Source: Glycine soja
Lineage: Eukaryota > Streptophyta > Magnoliopsida > Fabales > Fabaceae
Reading direction: 5' to 3'
DNA length: 64,000 nt
Assembly (NCBI RefSeq): GCF_004193775.1
Contig: NC_041021.1
Coordinates: 2,304,001-2,368,000, forward strand
A program made the position numbers and the translations under genes. The notes beneath the pieces were generated by a model, which did no database searches, was not told the origin of the DNA, and saw nothing but the letters and a program-made list of their open reading frames with translations. Of this stretch, positions 51,201-61,100 are shown piece by piece. Position 1 is the first letter of the stretch. The number at the start of each line of letters is the position of its first letter.

Positions 51201-51579
51201 ATGACTATTTTGAGTTTGGCTTTCTACAATGTGTTCTTTTATGCTTTAAAAGCTCTTGTTTTAATTACAACACACAATTTTAACAATTATAAAATCATTT
51301 AATTACATAATACTCATAGGACCATTGTACAATTTCTAAGGTTCATGGCATGTATATAATAAGTAATGGTTGAAACACTATACAACACATCAACATGTAC
51401 AATAAAAATCAGAATTTTAATCTGATTAATGCTAATATTTATAACTTATTAGAATGGAAAAAATGGGATAAAATTAAGAATTTTATAACTTTATTTATGG
51501 ATTTTTTATATATCATAATTTTTTGTAGAGACTAGAGAGAATACCAATCAACACCTAATATCTCAATTTAGAAGGTCAC

Positions 51580-51680
51580 CTTAAAGTGTTTAAGTGTTCA
51601 TCAAATATCATAGCATGACTCCAAGCATAATCAACCAGACCCATCCAGTCCTCAGCATTAGATGTTTCAGGGTTACCCAA
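51580..51680 (-). pseudogene. Captured exon of an unidentified gene
   Basis: On the minus strand a TTTTGCAG acceptor is followed by a 101-nt open exon, LGNPETSNAEDWMGLVDYA then WSHAMIFDEHLNTLR, ending at an AAG/GTGACC donor. Composition and clean splice borders mark it as host coding sequence. I do not recognise the protein, and it does not continue the aspartate carbamoyltransferase sequence that lies upstream in the same orientation. Confidence 0.5.
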
Positions 51681-52146
51681 CTGCAAAATAATTAAAAATT
51701 AATAATAATACTTAATTTGTCCTTCATATTTTTGTAACTAATTATTTACATCCTACTAACTTTACATGGTTGATTGATCCGTTTGAGTCACTTTTACAAA
51801 CTAATTCTAGTATTATAGGTTTGTTCTAAAAATATGTACTGGCCAGCTTAGATCTATTTTGACCTTTAAACTAACTAACTACTACAGTAGTTAAGCTAAA
51901 AAAATAAAAGATCAAGTAAACCGAGTAAGTATACTCCTATAGTACTAATTATATTTCCTTGAACTAATTTCATGGAGCAATTAAAATAATAATGGTTTAC
52001 CTCTAGTTGACTAAAACAAAATTGAATGACTCAAAATATAAAGAAAAACTGAAAAAAAAATTAGATATTCTCTCTAAAAATAACTATTTTGTTGATAAAA
52101 CTCTCTCATGAGAGTAACCCTGCATTGATGGCTATTTTAGACATAC

Positions 52147-52208
52147 CTGAGTTGGATGTTGCCGCATCACAATTATATTAGAGTAACCCTCAATTGTTCT
52201 GATTGTAT
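52147..52208 (-). pseudogene. Captured exon of aspartate carbamoyltransferase (PYRB), deleted
   Basis: Between a TTGCAG acceptor and a CAG/GTATGT donor on the minus strand lie 62 nt reading DTIRTIEGYSNIIVMRHPTQ. Plant ATCase, the plastid enzyme that makes carbamoyl-aspartate in pyrimidine synthesis, has DTIRTVEGYSDIIVMRH followed some 25 residues later by a HPTQ motif. Here RH is joined directly to PTQ, so an internal in-frame part is missing, plausibly by deletion between two CAT triplets. It is a fragment only and cannot be functional alone. Confidence 0.7.
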
Positions 52209-52789
52209 CTGCAAGCAAACTATAATGAGAAACCTTTTAGAAAAAATATGAATATTAATATCCTCAAATTTAATAAGATGACTAAAAATATGAATATTAA
52301 ATATTTTTATTATAAAATAAGATGACTAAAATTATAAATTTTAAAAAATAGAAAACCAAAATTATATTTAATTCTAAATTTTAAAAAACGAGATATTAGT
52401 TTAAAATATAATACCACATGCTTGCCTCAAACTGATACGTACACGTCATATATGCCTAAATATGTATTTAGAATATTAATATCCTCGAATTTAATTTGTT
52501 CAATACATTTGGAATTGGAATACATTGGTGATAACGTAAAATAATTTATACTATAAACTAATTTAAGAACATAATGTACTAATCTATTTATAAATATGTA
52601 CTAATCATTTAAGAACATAATGTAAAATAATTTATTTTATAAACTATTTATAAATCATATTAAATGTATTTTTAAAGTAATTATAATACAAGTTATTAAT
52701 AAAATAATTTTATAATATAATTTAATTATAAATTTTAATGTATGATAAATTTATTAATCTTTGAATGAGAACTATGATTCTTTTTATAC

Positions 52790-52818
52790 CTGGCAGAGTC
52801 ATCTGAGCAAGAATCATC
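52790..52818 (-). pseudogene. Possible 29-nt captured mini-exon
   Basis: On the minus strand TATTTGCAG precedes and GTATAAAAAG follows a 29-nt block that is more G+C-rich than its surroundings. Good splice borders and the setting among captured exons suggest an exon. It is too short for gene assignment. Confidence 0.25.
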
Positions 52819-52890
52819 CTGCAAATAATTTGACTCTGATCATTGAATGAAACTATGATAATTCCCCTTAAATAATATTATGTGGCTTTC

Positions 52891-53020
52891 ACTGCAGCTA
52901 CAAGCTCTTGGCTACAAAAGAATAATTCCAAGGGGGACATGAGAATTAGCAATGTTTCTTGATCTCATGCATTTCTCATCTTCCACTGTAGCTACAAGCT
53001 CTTGGCTACAAAAGAATAAG
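52891..53020. repeat. Short direct repeat inside the CACTA element, 94-bp spacing
   Basis: GCTACAAGCTCTTGGCTACA followed by AAAGAATAA occurs at 52897 and 52991, each preceded by CACTG.A. This is an internal duplication within the cargo region. Confidence 0.8.
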
Positions 53021-53253
53021 CAATTGATGAAAATTGAAAATTGCTAATGATACCTATAAATGGCTAGCTTGTAACAAGTATTTGAAAGGGAGTGAGAAAA
53101 GGTGTTGCAAGTGAACATAAAATTTTTAAAATAAGAAAATCAAAATTATAAAAATAAAATAATCAAGCTCACATATTATAAAAAAATCAAAATTATAATT
53201 TAGTCTAAACTAACTAGTGTCTACTCCCTAGCTTAAGTAATTAAAGTAGATAA

Positions 53254-53258
<5 letters not shown>

Positions 53259-53315
<57 letters not shown>
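53259..53315. repeat. (AT)n microsatellite inside the CACTA element
   Basis: About 28 uninterrupted TA units. Confidence 0.95.
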
Positions 53316-53319
<4 letters not shown>

Positions 53320-53854
53320 ACTTTAGAACAAGTTATCATTGATTTCCATGTGAAAGATAATTACCTAGAATTCATATTATGGTAACGAGATTCATGTGAA
53401 ACATAATTACCTAGAGGCACAAAAGTTTACCCTACCTACCTAAAAAGCAAAGCGCAGAAGTTTATGTTGATACAAAAAGATAAAATACAAAAAGGGTATT
53501 AATAAATAGTGGATTTCTTTTTCCTTAGGAATGAATAATATTATCCAATAAATAAAATTATAAAACTAAAAAGAGTGAAAGGCATACACAGAGCAATGCT
53601 CTTTCCTGCATTCATTCAAATAGAAAGCTCATCGGCTTCATTCGGTCAAATTGATTCACACTGCATAATAGTTAAATGTATGTCAATCGTGTAAGCATAT
53701 AAACCCTACCTATAATGTTACAATAAAGATAAGCATATGACTCTTACCTGAAATAGTAAGAACTATTCATTCAGAACATTGAGATCTGCATGTGATAAAA
53801 CCAAGAATGTTAAGGTGATACAATTTAGGAACAATCAATTGAATACAGTTTGGT

Positions 53855-53874
53855 GGGGGGGGGGGGGGGGGGGG
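53855..53874. repeat. Homopolymer of 20 G
   Basis: A G20 run inside the CACTA cargo. It is rare in A+T-rich plant DNA and prone to length error in sequencing. Confidence 0.9.
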
Positions 53875-54053
53875 AGGAGCACATAAAATAAAGATTATGC
53901 AATAGAGAAAATTAAGCACAACAATTATACATAAAATATTGACCATCACAAATAGTAGTTGTCATGTAGTGCAGTCTTGTATGTAACTTAGTATCAGAAA
54001 GAAAGGTGATTTCAAGTGCAGAAAAGCAAGAAAATGTAAGACATTATCAAAAC

Positions 54054-55072
54054 CTGAAGAATAGTCAAAACCATAGCATCCTTCAACTTATGCCAGCCAC
54101 CAGGAAGTTCAACTGCTAGAGCAAAATGGGTCCTCTGGTCATTCAAGGAATGTTAGACTTGACAAATTTCATCCCAAAAAGTAAAAACCTGATGTGTGAA
54201 CAGAAGCTATATTTTTCTATTGCATACCCCTGATTCACTTTGACATCTATAATCACCACCAGTATACACTGATTTTGGCTCCTCTAGAAGTGGAACACTG
54301 GGTAGATCAGACAAGAGAGGTTCTGCAACAAATAATAATTCCTTATGTTCAACACCAGATGCTACAAGTACTATCCGAGGTGCTGTATAGTTCTCTTGAT
54401 GTTTCATAAAAGTTCAAGTCTTATAAGAAAGGTAAAGAACATCTTATAAAAAATCTTCAAATTTTGAGAGACAAATGAACACGTATTAAGTAATTAAGTA
54501 ATATATAAAGATTAATTTTGAAGACTTACGGTAACAAACTTCTCCAGAATTGTACCATTTAGTCTATTTAGAGCTGATTCTGAAGCTAAAAGAGGATTTG
54601 CCAAGGCACCAGAAAAACCAGCAGAATGAATTGCTTCCAAAAGCAAGTCTTGGGGATTTTTGGAAGCTTCATCAATCTCAGCCTTCACTTTCAGAAGCTG
54701 CTCGTTAACCTCTCAATCAAGGAAAAGAGGGTTCCTGACACAATAAAAAAATGTGGTCATTATAATAATATTTAAATTTTAAACTTTTTGCAAACATAAG
54801 AAACAATTCATTCATACCGGTGATGTTTCAGAGGCCACTTTGAGTCCATTTGGGAGTGTAGTAATAATAGTTTTTCCGGGCACAACAAAATTAGGCAATG
54901 AAGGGGGAAGTATAACGCCCAAAAGCGGGAAATCCAGAGATGGTAAAGAATTGGATCGGTCTCCAGTGAGCCATCCAAATAAACCACCCAAACTAGAAGA
55001 GGATTGTTGTGTGGCAACGAAACTTGCAAATCTGGCACTGGTAGGTATCCTGCTGCTGCTGCATGAATGGGC
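54054..55072 (-). pseudogene. Captured fragment of mitochondrial processing peptidase alpha (MPPA)
   Basis: Four exon blocks read on the minus strand. 55072-54818 (85 codons) covers the presequence region ARFASFVATQQSSSSLGGLF to TTLPNGLKVASETSP. 54734-54530 reads NPLFLD, stop, EVNEQLLKVKAEIDEASK to SALNRLNGTILEKFVT. 54392-54228 (55 codons) reads NYTAPRIVLVASGVEHKELL to GGDYRCQSESG. 54134-54054 (27 codons) reads RTHFALAVELPGGWHKLKDA and MVLTILQ. The last two join in phase and GT/AG borders are kept. MPP alpha is the substrate-binding, non-catalytic subunit of the presequence protease in plant complex III. The exon(s) between SETSP and RNP are absent, a W codon is TGA (54713-54715), and the C-terminal half is missing, so this is a dead transduplicate. 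Confidence 0.9.
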
Positions 55073-55299
55073 CTATCCAAAATCCAAAACTATCAGACAA
55101 TCAAGCTCAAAATCTAAAACGGGGATTAAAATAATTTTCTAGGCACAGTAAATTAAGTGATAACATTTGAACAAAAAAAAAAAATCAACAGAAGCACAAA
55201 ATCATAGAATATAAATTGTTTTAGACTTTCAGCCTGAGGTACTACACTAGCTAAAGTGGTTAACAAGAATTTCGAATCGTAATGCAGTAGTTGTTAAAC

Positions 55300-55860
55300 A
55301 CAATTCCGAGAATACAAGAAAGAGTAGCAGTGGAATTTGCATCGGGACTAATCAATTGAATAAAAACCAGTGAGGCATTGGCGAGAGCAAGACCGAGGGT
55401 GTTAGGGTGTGGTAAGAGTGGACTTAGGGAAGGAAAATGAAGGTTCTAGATTTGAAGGTGGAGAGAGAGGAATAGAGGGGGAGAACGTGTGAGAGAGTGT
55501 AGAGAAACCTCTGCGGTGCCAACATTGAAGTGAGGAAAAAGGCATACTGACGTGTAGAAACCTCAATATTGTTGTTGTGTGGGTTCTCTTCCTTCCTCAG
55601 ATGAAGCAAAATCTCGGCTTCAAAATCAAAATTGCACGACACTGTATAAAGCACGGCCTCTCCTCGATGATCAGCTTCTTCGAGCCACCAGGTCGCAGTG
55701 GTGGTCGTGGTCGTGGTCACCACGGTGGTCATGGTCGTGGTCACGACGGTGGGGACGGTAGGAAGCGGCGAGAGATTGCAGAGATGATGGAGAGTGGAGA
55801 GAGAAAGAGTCTCTTCAGATTTCTCCTTTTTATCTTTTCCAAAATAAAAACATAATTTGT
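55300..55860. other. G+C-richer cargo segment near the right CACTA end
   Basis: This segment contains a pyrimidine-rich minus-strand tract (55430-55510) that looks like a plant 5' leader, and an open block at 55590-55690 readable on both strands (minus EEADHRGEAVLYTVSCNFDF; plus DEAKSRLQNQNCTTLYKARP). A GTGGTC/CACGAC repeat follows (55699-55757). It is probably captured host DNA and possibly the promoter and leader for the captured exons. The gene of origin was not recognised. Confidence 0.35.
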
Positions 55861-55904
55861 CTTTTTAGATTTCTCCTAATCTTTATATAATTTTTTATTT
55901 TTTT

Positions 55905-56095
55905 ATTTTCAAATTACGACGGTTGTTCAATAAACCGGTGTAAAATTTAATTCGTACAACATTCTAAGACGATTTTCAATAACCGTCTTAGAATGTACGT
56001 CGTAAAATATATTTTTAATCATAATAATTACAAAAATGTCATATTTCTAAATCGGTTATAAACGACCGTCGTAAAACTGCTGTCGTAAAAAGAAC
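55905..56095. repeat. Right subterminal hairpin array of the CACTA element
   Basis: Copies include ACGACGGTTGTTCAATAAAC (55916), ACGATTTTCAATAACCGTCT (55969) and ATCGGTTATAAACGACCGTC (56051), related to the left-end units, followed by GTCGTAAAA words leading into the terminus. Confidence 0.8.
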
Positions 56096-56109
56096 TTTTT
56101 TTAGTAGTG

Positions 56110-57944
56110 CAACATCAGAAATTTAGATAACTTCAACAACAGCTTGAATCGTTTTTCCTGTTAAGAAATTATATCCTAACTAATTGCATCATCATATGAC
56201 ATTAAAATTCGTATATAGGAAGTACATTTTTAGATGTCGAGTTAAAGAGAAAATATCAATCAGCGTCAGATGGCACATAAAATGTTCCAAGTACCAACTG
56301 CCATAGAGAAAAGGGAAAACAAAATTAAATAAGAATAATTGTATCACTCTTTTCAACCCATTATTTAAAAGCAATCAATATTTAAAAGAATGATTTATGT
56401 TCTGTACGTCTTCCCATTAACACGTCATTAGGAGTGAAATTAAACAAGTTAATTCGTCAACTATTATTATGGTGGCAGTTATTCAGTGGCAGTGGAAGCA
56501 CGTTACTTCCATTCTCTATTTTTCTCTGCCTCAACCAGCAACCAAAGACACGAAGAAGCAACTAGAGCTAGTTCATGAAAGAGGAAACCCACCAAGTTCA
56601 CCATTACACATGGATTCTAACGTAACATATTCGCGTTTCAAGATTAATCAGGTGCATATGCATACTCTAGTTTCTTATTTTATTTGATTTACTCTTATTG
56701 AATACGTTATTATTTTATCTATGCATATGAATGATTTGTCTTGATTTTAAAAATGTTATTTTATAGCACAAACCTTTTCATCATATATTATCAGCTTATG
56801 ATAGATTCATATATTCTTATCGTACTATTTTTTTTTTCCAATTGAAAGATAAGTTTGATATTAAAATTTGCAATATTGGTGTGACTGAAACTACAACACT
56901 CTTTCTGCGTGCATATTCTACTCTGATTTTTTTCCTTTGTTATATTTTCATTCCTATGCCTATTTTATCGGATGTCCCTGAACATTCTTTCTGCGATTTG
57001 CTCCTATTAAAATGTGAATTTTCTTATACATATATAGTATTTAAATGATTTGAACAAGAGGACTATTGTTTGATAATTGCACGAATAACTCTTTTTCAAT
57101 TCATAATATATAATTATTTAGTTGGAAAAATAAGATTTACGTTGGACAGACATGTTATATAGTCGGAAAAGAATTACGCTTCCAAACAATAATATGCTAT
57201 TCGTTGTATGGTTATTCTGAATCCTGAAATGAATTTGAGTTTAAAACCCTAAGGATAAAGGCTGGAATAGATGGCAGTAATGAGGAAATTTAATTTGAAA
57301 AGACTATTAATAATGATAATTTATTGGTTAAATTAACTTGTAAGTTTTTGAACCATTTGATCATTTTTAATTAGATTTTTTGTTTTTTTTTTCAATTATA
57401 TCCCTGAACTTGTATTTGTTTTTTTTTTAATGAAAAAATTGATCCCTAATATAGGGACCTAATTAAAAAATAAATACAAGTTCAAGAATTCAATTAAAAT
57501 AAAAAAAATTAAAAAACTCAATTAAAAGTTTGATAAACGTTCAGGCCTCAGGGACATGTAGAGTAATTAAATCTATCTTATTCAAGTATTAAATTGGTTT
57601 ATTAAGTCTTTGCAGTTGTTTTTGAATCGAATCCCACAACTTTTCAAACGCCCTAATCAAGATGAAGAAAATTGGAGCCCGAGAAGAGATGCTTTAATTC
57701 CCTTGAACTACTTGTTTGTAGTTAGCCCAATCATTATATGGGCCTAAATGTAAAATTGGAGCCCGAGAATTCTCACGTTTGAATCGAAACTAGTGTTTTT
57801 AATAGAGATAAAATCCCAACGGATGTGGATGCCTGAATGGTGTAAATAGGAAGGGAACTACTATTGGCACTACTAACGTGGGTTTGATTTTTTTCTTCCA
57901 AAAAATATCCTTCCAACGGAAACACAATTCTGTCAAACAAGTTT
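56110..57944. other. Intergenic region right of the CACTA element
   Basis: No gene is supported. A 72-codon frame at 56469-56687 (+) ends at a plausible donor (AATCAG/GTGCAT), but its protein resembles nothing I recognise. The phrase AAAATTGGAGCCCGAGAA occurs twice (about 57670 and 57753). Confidence 0.4.
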
Positions 57945-58130
57945 ACAATGAAATCATATTTTCATTGCACATATGTGAGGTAAAAAAAAATAAAGTAACA
58001 AAAATACAATCTTGTTGCACAGTATACAACAAAATCGTATTTTTATTACACACAAGGGAGGTGAAAAAAATAAAGTAATAAAAATATGATTCTGTTATAT
58101 ATTGTGTGACAGTGAAATAGTATTTTCGTT
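57945..58130. repeat. About 80-bp tandem repeat, two full copies plus a part
   Basis: AAATC.TATTTT.ATT.CACA followed by GAGGT.AAAAAAA.ATAAAGTAA occurs at about 57951, 58031 and partly 58115, with moderate divergence between units. Confidence 0.65.
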
Positions 58131-61100
58131 GTTGGCTCAACAACCCCACAACACAAATTCACCTACCTGGATCACCATCCCAAATCCATTAACAACAACA
58201 CAAATTCAAAAACAACAACAAAACGAATCAACGATAGGGTGGGGTGGGCTGCATATTGATGACGGGGGCGAGGTGGCCGATGCAATACAGATTGACGACA
58301 AAGATGCTTGTAACTCTTAGGATGGGAGTGAGTGCAGTCTAGGGGTGGTGCAAGCAAGGGTTTTGGATTTGGGCTGGGGTGGGGGAGGCCATTTTGTATC
58401 CAAGGAGGAGGGCAGGAGGTGTAGGGATTTGGTGAGTTGGCAAAATAGGAATTTCATAAAGGTTGGTAGCCTAAATAGCAAATATGTAGTGGGAATAGTT
58501 GTTCCCAATAGGATATTTTTTTTTGTTATTGAAAAATTAATTTGGGTTTTAGTAACAGGATAGTTAGTTAACCGAAATAAATAATTGACCGAGAAAAAAA
58601 AACAAAAATAAGAGTATGAAGCTCAAATTTATCCGGGTGTACCACATCATACCCATTGAGGCTTCTGACCAGAAACTGAAGCATCGTACTTTGATTCAAG
58701 TTAAAAGTTGGATGAGTTTAGAAACTATTTTAGTGAAAGAAAAAGATCTTAACAATTTGCGACAATAACTTTACTGTTTAATAATTTTGTAGTATTTTAT
58801 TTGGGTTCAATAGTAACATTGAGGTTAAAATTTATGACCTTAGGTTGAATATCTAAACCTTTTATCATTATATCAATCTTAGTGGGTTAGTAATTTTGTA
58901 GATTAATCATTATGGATTTGGGCTCAATTAAAATTTATTATTTAGTCTTTTAATTTTGAATTTGGTCCTTACACGTAAAAAATTATTAATTTGATTTCTA
59001 TATTATAAATATTACTTATTTGATTCCTATCATCACATGTCAATCGTTATTGGACATCTTAATTTGACCCCTGTAGATATAACTCATTCTTTATTTGGTT
59101 TCTAATTATAAGGATTAAATTTCTTTATTTGGTTTCTAATTATAAGAATTAAATTAAGAATGTGTTATATGTATAAGGACCAAACTAAAAATACTGTATA
59201 TATATTGGGATCAAATTAAAAATACATAAGGGGTTAATGATGGTAACTAGGACTAAAGCAATAACATTTAGATGTATTGAGACTAAATAGAGAATCTCTT
59301 ATATATACAGAGACTAAATTATATGTTTACTTAAAAATTTCAACTTACCACAAAGGCTCGCCAATTAAAAAAGTTTGTATACATTAAATTAGAAAGAAAC
59401 AAAAATAATTTAAATTTAAAAATATTGTCTGGTTAGGATCGTAATCATGCAAAGTGCAAACTAGAAGTTCTTTGTCAACAGTAGGTATTGTTCCATACAT
59501 TATAGATGTAGATAATAATATGGAATCTATCATGGGTCTATGGCTCAACTTCATAACTGATTGCACCGATTTGGTGTTTGTATTAATAAGGTTGACTTTG
59601 GTTAACTTAAGTCTACAACTTATTGTTACGTCGATCCATCCCTATCGGTTAAATTAGAATAATGTTTTGTGTATACCTTATTGTTCCTCTATACTTGAAA
59701 AAAGAAAGAAATAGAAGAGAAAGAAGATAAACAAAAAATAGATCTGATAAGTAATATAATCAACGTAAAAAGAATAGAGAAATAAAGAAAAATAAAGAGT
59801 ATCAAATGGATATTTATAATATTGGAGTGCCTAGTATCATTATCCTTTTAATTATATAGGCTGAAGGAACATAGCAATATCAAATCATTTCTGCAACTCA
59901 GTTTAAAATATATGAGAGATAAAAACAAATGTTCAAACGAAAAAAAATACAATTTTTTGTGTGTGCCATATTAAATTTATGAGGCTCTAACTTTATTAAT
60001 CAATACTCAAACATAACTCAATTATTGATTTATATAACGGGTGTTTTTTTTTTCTTCTTTTTACTTTGCATATTTCTTTATAGATCGAGTTTGGTCGACA
60101 CATAGTTGTTTTCAATCTATTTATCTTATTCTTAAGGTTAAATTAATAATTTACTCCCCAAATATGACACCGTTATTTGTTTTGGTTTTTACATGAAATA
60201 TTTACAAATTAGTTTTCGTTAGATTTTAAGTTTTTTTCACATAGAAATCATAGACTTTTCTATGCATGGACTAAAATAAAGTACGATATTTTTTTCATAT
60301 AAACATAAAAATGGTATAAAATGCGTAGAACAAAATTTTAATTTAACCACCTAACCGACTTGGCAGAATCTAGTGAAACTACAACAAATGGTAGTGGTAG
60401 AATCTTACACACACACACACACACAAGTGTGATATTTTCTACACATGGGCTACAGGACTAAAATAAAGTGATTTTTTTTTTCATATAGAGACTAAAATGA
60501 AAATTATATCAAATGCGCGGACCAAATTTTTAATCTAACTTAACCAACTTGACAGAATCTAGTAAAACCTCAACAAATGGTAGTGATTGATTCTTGAACA
60601 TTTTTTTTTTTACTTAAGTAAATAAATGTTTGATTTTTTTACATATATATAAGGACTAAATGAAAAATAGTAGAAACTGTAAACTATTATCATATCGTGT
60701 TACTGATCATGGGACAAATATAGTGTCTTGGTTTTCACTTAAAGCTTAAAATGAATTAGTGTTTAAACATCTTAGCTGAATAAGGGGTGCATTTGGAAGA
60801 GTTTACAAAGCTTATTTAAATGAATTTATGATGAAATTTATATAGCCGTTTGACTTAAGTTTATAAAATTGGTTTATGATCTTCTTATAAGTTCGTTTTA
60901 ATATTAGTTTATTATAAACAAAACTTGGTATAGTTAATAGATCAAAGTTGGGTCCTTCGAATAAGTTGGTCATGATTTAATTCCTAACTATGTGTATGAA
61001 AAAATGTTCTGTTGAGAAAGTAAAAGTCCACTTCAATAATCTTAATATCTCAAAAGAGATTAATCTTTGAATATCCACTATTTTTTTTAACATGCTTCAA

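Larger units (their letters stand above)
50812..56109. mobile_element. Gene-capturing non-autonomous CACTA transposon (Tgm-like), about 5.3 kb
   Basis: The left end CACTACTACAAAGTCTTTTT (50812) and right end AAGAACTTTTTTTAGTAGTG (to 56109) are imperfect terminal inverted repeats. The flanking triplets are CAT (50809-50811) and CAA (56110-56112), a near-match to the 3-bp duplication expected of CACTA elements. Both subterminal zones carry hairpins built on ACGGTTATT...AATAACCGT. No transposase sequence is present, so movement would depend on an autonomous relative. Instead the interior holds exons of several host genes, all read on the minus strand: MPP alpha (54054-55072), aspartate carbamoyltransferase (52147-52208), an unidentified exon (51580-51680) and a possible 29-nt exon (52790-52818). 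The design recalls the soybean element Tgm-Express1, though the captured genes differ from those I recall for it. Confidence 0.9.

Noticed and set aside
56469..56687. 72-codon frame ending near a splice donor
   Set aside because: The protein is not recognised, no partner exon was found downstream and the composition is ordinary.
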